Below are positions 29,550 through 38,213 of a DNA stretch of 64,000 nucleotides, piece by piece. The notes beneath the pieces were generated by a model. The model was not told the DNA's origin. It did not search any database and saw nothing but the letters and a program-made list of their open reading frames with translations. A program made the translations under genes and the position numbers. Location: positions 217,571-281,570 of the forward strand of contig NZ_JBAMDD010000006.1 in assembly GCF_036961565.1 (NCBI RefSeq), given 5' to 3'. Positions within the stretch are counted from its first letter, which is position 1. The number at the start of each line of letters is the position of its first letter. Source of the DNA: Chitinimonas sp036961565 (GTDB taxonomy: Bacteria; Pseudomonadota; Gammaproteobacteria; Burkholderiales; Chitinimonadaceae).

Positions 29550-30716
29550 TCAGCCACCACGGGTATAGAGCAGATTGCACTTGGCGCACACCGGCATCAG
29601 GCCGCAGCGCGCCAGCGTCTCCCGCTGCCGGCGAAAGCGCGGCCCCAGCCAGACGGCCTCCACCTCCTGCTGCGCCAGGTTACCCATGCGAAACTCAGGG
29701 AAGAACTTGCAGGACACCACCTCCCCATCCGGGAACACATCCATGCGGGTGGCAAGCGACTGGCAGCGCTGCTTGTTCTGCGCCGGCACAGCGCTGCCAC
29801 CGATAAAGCCCGGCAGCTCGGCCGCGCTCAGGGCCGGGTTGTAGCGCAGCTTGATGGGCCCCTGGCGGGCATCTAGCGCCGCCATGCCCTGCGCCAGCGC
29901 GGCCAGCTGGTCGGCCGCCAGCCGGTAGTTGTAGGAATACCAGCTAGGCCGTCCAAACACCTGGGGCGTACCGAAGTGGCGCTGGTAGTAGTCATCCATC
30001 CGGGCATTGGCCTCGTCCGACAAAAACCAGGGAAAGCTGACATAAACCGTGCCGACGCCCTCCTGCTCCAGCCACGTCACAAACTCGGCCATGCGGGCCA
30101 CCATGGGGTCGGTGATCAGGAAGTTCACAGTGATCTCGCCCCGGTAGTCGCCAACCCGCTGCGCCGCCAGCAGCACCCGCAAGCCCTGCAGCGAGCGGGC
30201 AAAGCTGCCCTGGCCACGGACGGCATCATGCTCAGCCTCGAAACCATCGAGCGAGACCGACACCTCCAGCTGTGCCGACAGCCGCAGCAGGCCCGCCAGC
30301 CGCTTCTCTATCAGGGTGCCATTGGTACACAGGGCAACCCAGCGCGGGTCCGCCGCCAGCAGGTCGACCAGCCCATCCCAATCGCGATAGACCAGTGGCT
30401 CGCCACCCCATAGGTAGACATTGCTCTTGCGGGCCTGGGTGGCAGCCAATACCTTGGCGATGACCGCCAGGTCCATGTCTCCCCCCTTGGCACCGGCTGG
30501 CAGCATGCGGTGGTAGCCCGCCTCATTCCATTGATAGCAATGGCTGCAGCGCAGATCGCAGCGGTTGGTCAGCTTGAAGGCGACTTCCTCGGGCACCGGC
30601 CGCGCCTGTTCGGCCCCGCTCAGCTCAGCCCGCCGGCTGGCCAGGATATTGGGTGCAATACGGCGCAGTTTTTCAAAGGCCTGCTGATCCAGCAGCGACC
30701 CCTTGGTCTTATCCAT
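29550..30716 (-). CDS. Radical SAM/SPASM protein 1
   Basis: A 388-aa radical SAM enzyme. The cluster-binding motif is CDLRCSHC (Cys 53, 57, 60 from the chosen start), followed by a GGEPL motif in LWGGEPLVY. The C-terminal SPASM-type cysteines are CQSLATRMDVF, VVSCKFF, RCGLMPVCAKCNLLY, likely to hold auxiliary Fe-S clusters. SPASM enzymes usually modify peptides (maturases) or small substrates. The start at 30716 overlaps the NRPS end by 8 bp; the longer frame lies inside the NRPS gene. A plausible role is modification of an NRPS-bound or released residue. Confidence 0.88.
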   Translation of the reverse strand: MDKTKGSLLDQQAFEKLRRIAPNILASRRAELSGAEQARPVPEEVAFKLTNRCDLRCSHCYQWNEAGYHRMLPAGAKGGDMDLAVIAKVLAATQARKSNVYLWGGEPLVYRDWDGLVDLLAADPRWVALCTNGTLIEKRLAGLLRLSAQLEVSVSLDGFEAEHDAVRGQGSFARSLQGLRVLLAAQRVGDYRGEITVNFLITDPMVARMAEFVTWLEQEGVGTVYVSFPWFLSDEANARMDDYYQRHFGTPQVFGRPSWYSYNYRLAADQLAALAQGMAALDARQGPIKLRYNPALSAAELPGFIGGSAVPAQNKQRCQSLATRMDVFPDGEVVSCKFFPEFRMGNLAQQEVEAVWLGPRFRRQRETLARCGLMPVCAKCNLLYTRGG

Positions 30717-33700
30717 GGTCTTGCTCCTTGCTTGCCAGCGTGGCCGCCAGGCAGGCCGACAGCACCTGGGCCGTGGCTTGCGGGGTATCACGCAGATACG
30801 ATTCATGGTCACCCGGCGCCACCCAGCAGCGCAGTCGCCCGCCCAGCAGGGCCTGCCAGTCGCGCGCCAGCCCTGCCTGCCGGTTGGCCTGCGACAGCAG
30901 CAACTGCACCGGCAGGTCCAGCGGCCTGGGCCGATAGCGCATGGCCTGGGCGATATGGTTCGCTCCTAGGGCATGGCTGGCCGCCTGGCCCGCCTCGGCC
31001 CGGCCCACCTGCGCCACCTTGCGCCACCAGGCGGCGGCAATCCGGCCCTGGGTCAGGGCCACGTGATAGAAATAATGCAGGCTGCGGCGCGGACGAAAAG
31101 CCGGCCGCTGGCGGACATGCCCGCGCCAGGCCGCCCAGAAATCTGCCCAGCCCAGGCGTGCCAACGGTAGCCGCAAGCGCCACAACAGCCTGGGTTGCTG
31201 CCAGCAGCGCCAGTGCCAGCGCCGCCATGGCGTAGGGCACCAGCTGTCCAGCAACAGCAGCAGGGACACAGCCTCGCCCTGCGCCTGCAACTGCCCGGCC
31301 ATCTCATAGGCCAGCACCCCGCCCACGCATTCGCCCGCCAGCGCATAAGGCCCCTGGGGCTGTTGCCGGCGCAGGGTGGCGATATGCCGGGCCGCCGCCT
31401 CGCTCACCGACCTGGGCAAGGGCTCACCATCGGCCAACAGCAGGCCATAGACAGCCCTGTCACCAGCCAGATGCTGCATCAGGCGGGCGTACAGTGTCAT
31501 CTCCGCCATGCCGCCACGGCCACCGGGCAGCATGAACAAGGGCTGCTGCGCATCGCCCCGGCGTATCTCCACCAGCCCCGCAGCCCGCAGCACCGGCTCG
31601 GCAGCCAAGCGGTCGATATGGCCGGCTAGGCCGGCCGGCGTGGCATGCTCGAACACGGCAGCCAGGGGCAGGCGGCGGCCCAGCAGGGCTTCCAGCTGCG
31701 CCACCAGCCGCAGCGCCAGCAGGGAATGCCCGCCCAGGGCAAAGAAATCCTCGTCCGGCCCCACCTGTTGCAGCCCCAGCAGATCGGCAAACAGCTGGGC
31801 GATAGCTTCGGTTTGCGGCCCAGCGACAGCGGCAGCCACGAGCGGTCTGGGCAGCTGTTGCAGCGCAGCCCTGTCCAGCTTGCCTGTCGGGGTCAGCGGC
31901 AGGCTGGCGTGCAGCCACAGCTCAGACGGCTGCAGCGGCGCCGGCAGGCGCTCCCGCAGATAGGCCAGCAGCAATCGACGCAAACAGGCCTCGTCCAGGC
32001 TACCTGGCACCGCCACCACATGGGCCTGCAGTTGCTGCCGTGACGGTGCCGCACAGACCAAGGCCCGGGCCACCAGCGGGTGGCTGGCCAGTACGGCCTC
32101 GATCTCGCCCGGCTCGACCCGGTAGCCGCGCAATTTGAGCTGACCATCGGCCCGGCCCACAAAGGCCAGCGTGCCATCCTCCCGCCAGCGCATCCGGTCA
32201 CCACAGCGGTACAGCAGCTGTCCCTGGGCGAGCGGCAGTGTGTGCAGGGCTGCCGCCGTGGCCTCGGGCTGGCCCAGATAGCCCCGCATCAAGCCATCGC
32301 CCCCCAGCCAGGCCTCGCCCACCACGCCGCTTGGCACCGGCTGCCCCAGGCTGTCCAGGATATACACGTCGGTCTGGCTCACCGGCCGGCCCAGCGGTAT
32401 GGCGCCTTCGGTATCGGCCAGGGTCACGACGTGGAAGGTACTGAAGGTGCTGTTCTCGGTCGGGCCATAGCAATTGATCAAACGCCCGGCCGGCTTCCCC
32501 TGCAGATAGCGCCGGGCATGGCCGGGCGACAGCACGTCGCCCCCCACCAGCAATTGTTCAGGCAGGGCCAGGGCCGCGGGCTCGGCGTCCTGCATGGCCT
32601 CGAACAGCCCGGTGGTCAGCCAGAGCGTGGTCACACTGTGCTGCCGTATCAAACCGGCTATCTCGCTCAGGCTGGGGCGGGGCATGGGCGGCAGCACCAA
32701 TCGCCCACCGTTGAGCAAGGCCCCCCAGACCTCGAAGGTCGCGGCATCAAACGCCAGCGGCGCCAGCTGCAACAAGGTGTGGCTGGACCCCAGGCTGGCA
32801 TAGTTGGCACCCAGCACCAGTCGCAATACCCCCCGATGCGGTGTGCATACGCCCTTGGGCGTACCGGTAGAGCCGGAAGTGAACATCACATAGGCCAGAT
32901 CGTCCGCCGCCACCGTGCGCCCGGGTGGCGTCTCCGGCAGGCCGGCCAGCGCCGCATCGTCGAGCAGCAGCACAGGCGCCAGCCCTGCCAGTTGCGGTGC
33001 AAAACCGGTGTGGCTCAACAGCATGGCCAGCGGCTGGCCGCCCAGGGCATCCGCCACCCGGCCCGCCGGCTCATCCTGCAGCAGCGGCACAAAGGCAGCA
33101 CCACACTTGAGCACAGCCAGCATGGCCACGATGTAGTCCACCCCGGCCGGCAGGCAGATACCCACCAGCGCCCCTGGGCCGAGCTGGCCGGCCAGGCTGT
33201 GCGCCAGCTGGTTGGCGCGCCGCGCCAAAGCCCCGTAGCTGAGTATCTGCTCGCCGCAGACCAGAGCAGGCGCCTCAGGCTGGGCCTCGGCCCAGGTATC
33301 GAAGCGGGCCGGGATGCTGCTATCGCGGGGGTAGTCAGGTCTGGGGCCATAGCCTTGCCGCCAGGCCAGCTCACGCGCCAGCGGCGACAGCAGGGGCAGG
33401 GCATCCAGGCTCAGGCCGGGCTCTGTTACGGCGGCCGCCAACAGGGTCTGCCATTGCGCCAGCAATTGCCTGGCGGCTGCCGAGGTATAGCGATCGCAAT
33501 CATATTCCAGCTGGCCGCCCAGGCAGCCATCGCGCTCCCACAGGGTCAAGCTCAGGTCCATCCTGGCTGTGCCATTGGCCACATTGTCGGCCGCTACCAC
33601 CAGCCCAGGCAGCGTCCAGCCCGAGGGCGGCAGGTTGAGGTAGGCAAACAGGGTCTGCACCAAGGGGGGCACATGCGGTTGGCGCGGCAGGGGTAAGGCT

Positions 33701-34794
33701 TGCACCAGTAGCTCGAAGGGCATGTCCTGATGGCGGTAGGCCTCCAGCACGGTCTGCCGCAACTGCCCCAGCAGGTGGCGAAAGCTGGCCGCGCCGTCCA
33801 TCAAGCTGCGCAGCGGCAGAGTATTGACCAGCAGACCCACCAAGCCCTGCAGTTCCCGCCGGTTACGGTTGGCTACAGGCGTGCCGACCACGATGTCGGT
33901 CTGGCCGCCATGCCGGTACAGCAAGGTCTGGTAGGCCGCCAGCAGCAGCACAAACAGCGTCACCCCCTCCTGCGCGGCCATGGCCTTGCAGGCTAGGCTC
34001 AAGGCCAGCGGCAAGTCGAACGGCATGCAGGCGCCACGCCGCTGCGCAACCCCACAGGCCGGCTTCTCGCCGGGTAGTTGCAGCACGGCGGGTGGCCCCG
34101 CCATCCGGGCCAGCCAGTATGCCCGTAGCTGTGCCAGTTGCTCGCCCCGCAGCCAGTCACGCTGCCAGGCGGCGTAATCGGCGTACTGCCATTGCAGGGG
34201 GGGCAAGCTCACAGGCTGGCCTTGGGACAAGGCGCCGTACACCTGCCCCAGCTCGGACATGAATACCTCGAACGACCAGCCATCGAACGCCAGGTGGTGG
34301 TGGGTCAGCAACAGGCAGTGTTGCTGCGCATCCAGCTGTAGCAGGCGGGCGCGCAGCAAGGGCGGCTGGCTCAGGTCGAACGGTGTGGCTGCCTCGGCAT
34401 GGGCCAGCTCGGCCAGCGTGGCTTCGTCGGCCACCTCTTGCAGCGGCAAGTGCACGTCTGTGGTCGGGTGTATGCGCTGCAACAGCACGCCGTCTTCCAG
34501 ATACAGGGTGGTGCGCAGGGCCTCGTGCCGGTCCAGCAGCAGGGTCAGGCTGCTTTGCAGTGCCGATGGTTGCAGCGGGCCACGCAGGTGCAGGCTCACG
34601 CAAAGATTGTGCTGGGCGCTGGGGCCGCTCAACTGCTCCAGCAGCCATAGCCGCTGCTGGGCAAAGCTGGCCGGCAGCGGCCCGCTACGGTCCTGCCGTG
34701 CCAGCGGCGGTGCCTGTCGCTGCGCCTGCAGGCCTGCCCGCACCGCATGCCAGCGGTCGGCATGCCCCGTATCGGTGGCAACACTGTCAGCCAT
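30709..34794 (-). CDS. Single-module nonribosomal peptide synthetase, C-A-PCP-TE
   Basis: A 1361-aa NRPS. The condensation domain (about 40-460) has its active-site motif HHLAFDG (about 166-172). The adenylation domain (about 495-985) shows MFTSGSTGTPKG, NCYGPTENS, RCGDRMRW, KLRGYRVEPGEIE and PTGKLDR. A carrier domain has the phosphopantetheine serine in FFALGGHSLLAL, and a C-terminal thioesterase follows. By alignment to GrsA the ten pocket residues read D-A-F-W-L-G-C-T-F-K, close to the valine code. The thioesterase nucleophile motif is GECVG, with Cys where Ser is usual. A single module with an N-terminal C domain implies that an upstream acyl or aminoacyl donor is supplied in trans, presumably on the free carrier protein. 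The start at 34794 overlaps the upstream gene by 8 bp. Confidence 0.92.
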   Translation of the reverse strand: MADSVATDTGHADRWHAVRAGLQAQRQAPPLARQDRSGPLPASFAQQRLWLLEQLSGPSAQHNLCVSLHLRGPLQPSALQSSLTLLLDRHEALRTTLYLEDGVLLQRIHPTTDVHLPLQEVADEATLAELAHAEAATPFDLSQPPLLRARLLQLDAQQHCLLLTHHHLAFDGWSFEVFMSELGQVYGALSQGQPVSLPPLQWQYADYAAWQRDWLRGEQLAQLRAYWLARMAGPPAVLQLPGEKPACGVAQRRGACMPFDLPLALSLACKAMAAQEGVTLFVLLLAAYQTLLYRHGGQTDIVVGTPVANRNRRELQGLVGLLVNTLPLRSLMDGAASFRHLLGQLRQTVLEAYRHQDMPFELLVQALPLPRQPHVPPLVQTLFAYLNLPPSGWTLPGLVVAADNVANGTARMDLSLTLWERDGCLGGQLEYDCDRYTSAAARQLLAQWQTLLAAAVTEPGLSLDALPLLSPLARELAWRQGYGPRPDYPRDSSIPARFDTWAEAQPEAPALVCGEQILSYGALARRANQLAHSLAGQLGPGALVGICLPAGVDYIVAMLAVLKCGAAFVPLLQDEPAGRVADALGGQPLAMLLSHTGFAPQLAGLAPVLLLDDAALAGLPETPPGRTVAADDLAYVMFTSGSTGTPKGVCTPHRGVLRLVLGANYASLGSSHTLLQLAPLAFDAATFEVWGALLNGGRLVLPPMPRPSLSEIAGLIRQHSVTTLWLTTGLFEAMQDAEPAALALPEQLLVGGDVLSPGHARRYLQGKPAGRLINCYGPTENSTFSTFHVVTLADTEGAIPLGRPVSQTDVYILDSLGQPVPSGVVGEAWLGGDGLMRGYLGQPEATAAALHTLPLAQGQLLYRCGDRMRWREDGTLAFVGRADGQLKLRGYRVEPGEIEAVLASHPLVARALVCAAPSRQQLQAHVVAVPGSLDEACLRRLLLAYLRERLPAPLQPSELWLHASLPLTPTGKLDRAALQQLPRPLVAAAVAGPQTEAIAQLFADLLGLQQVGPDEDFFALGGHSLLALRLVAQLEALLGRRLPLAAVFEHATPAGLAGHIDRLAAEPVLRAAGLVEIRRGDAQQPLFMLPGGRGGMAEMTLYARLMQHLAGDRAVYGLLLADGEPLPRSVSEAAARHIATLRRQQPQGPYALAGECVGGVLAYEMAGQLQAQGEAVSLLLLLDSWCPTPWRRWHWRCWQQPRLLWRLRLPLARLGWADFWAAWRGHVRQRPAFRPRRSLHYFYHVALTQGRIAAAWWRKVAQVGRAEAGQAASHALGANHIAQAMRYRPRPLDLPVQLLLSQANRQAGLARDWQALLGGRLRCWVAPGDHESYLRDTPQATAQVLSACLAATLASKEQDHG

Positions 34795-35893
34795 GCTGGG
34801 CCGCTGGCGCAGGCAAGGCACCGGCGCCGCCGTAGTAACGGCAACAGGCAGTACAGATAGGGAACAATTGCCCGCGCAGATGCTCGCGCACCTGCCTGAG
34901 CCGCTCGCCCCGCCAGATCTCCAGCAAGGGCTGCTGGTGGATATTGCCTATGGGCAGATCGTAAAAGGAATGGCAGGTACTGACTTCGCCCCGCGCCGAG
35001 ATCTCGGCGGCCAGCCAGGGCACGCCGCAGCGGCTCTTGTGGTCTACCATGGCCTGCCAGTTGGCCGAGAAGTACTGCCGGATATTGTCGGCCTGCAAGG
35101 TCTTGGGCTGGCTGTGGAACAGGATGCCACGCTCGGCACAGGCCTGTGCCACGGCCTGCATCTGCGCCGTCAGGCTGTCGCTGTCTATGCCGGCGAAGAT
35201 GGCCGGATCGCGCGCATAGGCACGGGCACAGGGGGCGCCCTGCACGCCGAATTCGGTCTTGAGCACCTCAGCATACGCCTCGGTCTGGGCATGGGTGGCA
35301 TAGCTCTGCAGCTCGATGCTGACGCAGGACAGCAGGCCGAGATCGATATCCTGCAAAAAGAAGGACGCCACGAAATCGCAATTGGCCGGGGTCACCACAT
35401 AGGTAATGCCCAGCTCGGGGTAGCGGCTACCCCTGGCCTCTTTCACCGCCTGCAGCTTGGCCAACCCGCGCATCACCCGCTTGAACACGCCCCGGCCGCG
35501 CTGCCTGTCGTTGATGGCCGCCGGGCCATCCAGCGATATCCACAAGCGGGTCGGGCCATGGTCTACCAGTTGCTCGGCGTATTTCTCCAGCAGCGTGCCA
35601 TTGGTGGGGAAGGCCAGCTCGCAGCCACCCTCGCGTATGCGGCGTATCACCTGCCAGATGCCAGGGTAGAGCAGGGGTTCGCCGCCGAAGAACTCGAAGG
35701 TGGGCTTGCTCGGCAGGCATTCGTCCACCGTGCGCAGTACCAGGTCAAGATCCAGCGTCGCCAGCTTGTCCAGCCCATGGTAGGCGCCATTGTCACCCCA
35801 CTCGTAGCACATGGTGCAGCGCAGATTGCACTGCTCCAGCAGCTGTATCACCACCCAGGAAGGGGCAGCCAGTGCGTCGGACAACCGTATCAT
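34787..35893 (-). CDS. Radical SAM/SPASM protein 2
   Basis: 368 aa. The radical SAM motif is CNLRCTMC (Cys 22, 26, 29), then FFGGEPLLY and SLDGPAAINDR. The C-terminal part has CGVPW, STCHSF and PICTACCRYYGG, the SPASM-like cysteine set. It is a relative of, but clearly not a duplicate of, the other radical SAM protein in the operon. It sits between the GT gene (ATGA overlap) and the NRPS gene (8-bp overlap), so its product is likely made in step with the NRPS. Confidence 0.88.
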   Translation of the reverse strand: MIRLSDALAAPSWVVIQLLEQCNLRCTMCYEWGDNGAYHGLDKLATLDLDLVLRTVDECLPSKPTFEFFGGEPLLYPGIWQVIRRIREGGCELAFPTNGTLLEKYAEQLVDHGPTRLWISLDGPAAINDRQRGRGVFKRVMRGLAKLQAVKEARGSRYPELGITYVVTPANCDFVASFFLQDIDLGLLSCVSIELQSYATHAQTEAYAEVLKTEFGVQGAPCARAYARDPAIFAGIDSDSLTAQMQAVAQACAERGILFHSQPKTLQADNIRQYFSANWQAMVDHKSRCGVPWLAAEISARGEVSTCHSFYDLPIGNIHQQPLLEIWRGERLRQVREHLRGQLFPICTACCRYYGGAGALPAPAAQHG

Positions 35894-36996
35894 GCGGCTT
35901 GCTCCTGCAGCAGCCTGGCGGCATAGGCCTGCGGATAGTCGGTGCCGCGCCCGGCATGGGCCAGCAGATTGCGGTGCAGCTGCGCCAACAGGGCGGGGTC
36001 GAAACCGCTGTCGCGCCAGTCCTCGTAGCGTATGCCAAAGCCCAGCTGCAGCCAGATATCGGCATTGCGGGCCTCGGCATAGCCATAGGGTTCCAGCAGC
36101 ACGACCGGCGTGGCCGAAGCCAGCGAGTCGATCAGGGTGCAGCCGCCCGGCTTGCTGACGATGGCCTGGTTACGGCGTATCACGTCATACAGCACATGGT
36201 ATTGGGCATGCCGCAGATAGATGGTTTCACGTGAAGCCGTGACTTCGCCCATGGCGGGGAACTGCAACTCCCCAGCAGCATCGCGGTGCCAGGCCCGCCA
36301 GCCAGGCTGCAGCAGAAAGCAGGCGTCGCCTGGTCGGGCGAGGGAGGCCTCGGCCTCGGTGTGGATGACGCGATCCAGCGCAAAGCCAGCCTGCGCCAGC
36401 GCCTCGGCCCGCGCCTGGTAGGTGCCTATGCCCCAGCCGCCGCCATGTACGGTCAGCCGCGCCTGCCGTTGCTGCCAGGGCAGGGGTGGGGCGCTACCCA
36501 CCGGTATCTCATGCACCAGCCTGCCGGTATCGCCATGCCATAGCCAGATTTCCCGGCCCTGGGCGGCGAGATCGGCATGCACCCGGAAAGACGCCGACAT
36601 CTCGACATCGATGCGGCAATGGTCTATCTCCAGCGCCCAGCCGGTCTGGGCCTGGTAGCGCGCCAGGATGGGCAGCCAGAAGCCCGACCACACCATGAAA
36701 TGGCGGCAGCCTTGCCGGGCCCAGTCCGTCAGCAAGGTCTGCAGCCGCTCGCCGTCGAGGCAGTCCTGCACATCGCGGGCCATGCGGTGAGCCAGCTGCG
36801 CCAGGGCAAAATCGGCGTGATGAGCCTCACCGTGGGCAATATGGCTTTGCTGGCGGCTGGCGGTGTAATAGTCCTCCAGCACCTCACAGCGCACCACCAG
36901 CCCTTGCTGGCGCAGGCGTCCCTGTATCAACAGGGCGGGGATATAGACCCCCAGCCCCACGGCCGAGGTCAGGATGACGGCGACCGGCGCACTCAT
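35890..36996 (-). CDS. GT-B-type glycosyltransferase-like protein
   Basis: A 368-aa protein with no membrane helix. The C-terminal half has the nucleotide-sugar-binding pattern of GT-B (MurG/UGT-like) enzymes: VIRRNQAIVSKPGGCTLID followed by TPVVLLEPYGYAEAR. The N-terminal half starts VAVILTSAVGLGVYIPALL. It probably glycosylates the product or an intermediate. ATGA overlaps link it both to the carrier protein upstream and to radical SAM protein 2 downstream. A parS-like 16-mer is embedded in the gene (36223-36238). Confidence 0.72.
   Translation of the reverse strand: MSAPVAVILTSAVGLGVYIPALLIQGRLRQQGLVVRCEVLEDYYTASRQQSHIAHGEAHHADFALAQLAHRMARDVQDCLDGERLQTLLTDWARQGCRHFMVWSGFWLPILARYQAQTGWALEIDHCRIDVEMSASFRVHADLAAQGREIWLWHGDTGRLVHEIPVGSAPPLPWQQRQARLTVHGGGWGIGTYQARAEALAQAGFALDRVIHTEAEASLARPGDACFLLQPGWRAWHRDAAGELQFPAMGEVTASRETIYLRHAQYHVLYDVIRRNQAIVSKPGGCTLIDSLASATPVVLLEPYGYAEARNADIWLQLGFGIRYEDWRDSGFDPALLAQLHRNLLAHAGRGTDYPQAYAARLLQEQAA
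36223..36238. promoter_or_regulatory. parS-like site 2 (inside the GT-B-like gene)
   Basis: ggtttcacgtgaagcc matches 13 of 16 positions of the consensus ParB site. Coding sequence may explain it by chance. Confidence 0.3.
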
Positions 36997-37265
36997 GCCA
37001 GCCCCGTTGCCGGCTGGCGCCGTGGCATGCCCTGCAGGAAGCCCGCCAGGGTGGCGATGGAGCGCAGGTAGTCGAACTCCAGCGCGTCAAAGTCGATCTC
37101 TATGCCCAGGCGCTCTTCCACCTCCAGCATGAACTGCAACATCTCCAGCGAATCGAGTCCGACCTCGTTGATCAGGTCGGCGGTATCACCCAGGCTGTCG
37201 GCCAGGGCGGGTTCACGCTTGAGTTTGGCCACAATGGCCTTGATGGTTGCGATGGTGTTTTGCAT
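36993..37265 (-). CDS. Free-standing acyl carrier protein
   Basis: A 90-aa acidic carrier protein. The phosphopantetheine attachment serine lies in EVGLDSLEMLQFML, the ACP-type DSLE motif. A GGAGGAAAAC ribosome site precedes the ATG. It starts 24 bp after the methyltransferase stop and overlaps the next gene (ATGA). As the only carrier besides the NRPS one, it is the likely acceptor for the acid activated by the nearby AMP ligase, and could present that group to the NRPS condensation domain. Confidence 0.9.
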   Translation of the reverse strand: MQNTIATIKAIVAKLKREPALADSLGDTADLINEVGLDSLEMLQFMLEVEERLGIEIDFDALEFDYLRSIATLAGFLQGMPRRQPATGLA

Positions 37266-37289
37266 GTTTTCCTCCGCCGTCCTGGCACG

Positions 37290-38060
37290 CTAGGCCAGCT
37301 CGTCCAGACGGCTGTTCTTGATGGCCAGGCCTATCCCCATATAGGGGCCCAGGCCGGGGTATTGCTCGGTGTACTCATGGCAGGTCCAACCGGGTAAGGC
37401 CTTGATCTCCTGCCAGACCGTGGCAATGCCGGGACAACCGATATTGCTGATATCGTGGAAGGCAATCATGTTGGCGTAGGGTGCCAACGCCGCGAACTCC
37501 CGCCGGCACTGGTTTTCCTCATGGTGCGAATCAATGAACACCAGGTCTACGGTGCCGTACTGCTGCAGCAGCATGCTGAACTCGGCAGACTGGCTGTTGA
37601 GACAGGCAAACCGGCTGCGCGGGTTGATGGCCTGGTATTGGGCCATGGCAGCACAGGGAATGATGTCCACCCCCACGGCAAAATCCAGCGGCCGGAACCG
37701 CTCCAGCAGCGCCACCGTGGCCAGATAGCTGCCGCCGTGGCGTATGCCCAGCTCCAGATAGGAGCGCACCTGCAGGCGGGCCAGTTGGGCCAGATAGGGG
37801 CCGAACTGGATGGGGTATTGCCAGATGCGCAGGCCCTGGCCGCAACTGCCATGCAGCGCGGGCGGAAACTCCGCCAACCCCTCGTCATTAAGGCCCAGCT
37901 GCGGCAGCAAGGCGACCAGATGATCAGGCTGGGCCAGCCACTCAGCCGGCGGCTGCTGGATCAGCGCCAGCCTGGCGAGGTCTACGGCACGGGGCCGCAG
38001 GCCCTTGAGCAGGCGCCAGGCACTCTCCTGCACCGACGGTTGGCGTACGACTTCATCCAA
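37290..38060 (-). CDS. Class I SAM-dependent methyltransferase-like protein (CmcI-like)
   Basis: 256 aa. A Rossmann-like core is visible: SYLELGIRHGGSYLATV (SAM-binding loop), AVGVDIIP (acidic end of strand 2) and VDLVFIDSHHEENQCRREF. This pattern is shared with CmcI/Methyltransf_24-type enzymes, some of which methylate or hydroxylate natural products. It is the first gene of the minus-strand biosynthetic operon, divergent from the acyl-AMP ligase. The 153-bp divergent region should hold both promoters. Confidence 0.75.
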   Translation of the reverse strand: MDEVVRQPSVQESAWRLLKGLRPRAVDLARLALIQQPPAEWLAQPDHLVALLPQLGLNDEGLAEFPPALHGSCGQGLRIWQYPIQFGPYLAQLARLQVRSYLELGIRHGGSYLATVALLERFRPLDFAVGVDIIPCAAMAQYQAINPRSRFACLNSQSAEFSMLLQQYGTVDLVFIDSHHEENQCRREFAALAPYANMIAFHDISNIGCPGIATVWQEIKALPGWTCHEYTEQYPGLGPYMGIGLAIKNSRLDELA

Positions 38061-38213
38061 TGCAATTCCTCCTGTCTGTACCCGGTCCAGATCCGCGCCC
38101 GGGCCGCTGCCCTGTGACGCGCTTCACAAGTCATGCAGTGATGGCTTGCATCACCACAGGTTTAGCGCCATGTTAGTTCATCGCCCATCTGGGCATAGTG
38201 AAGGACTTCACAG

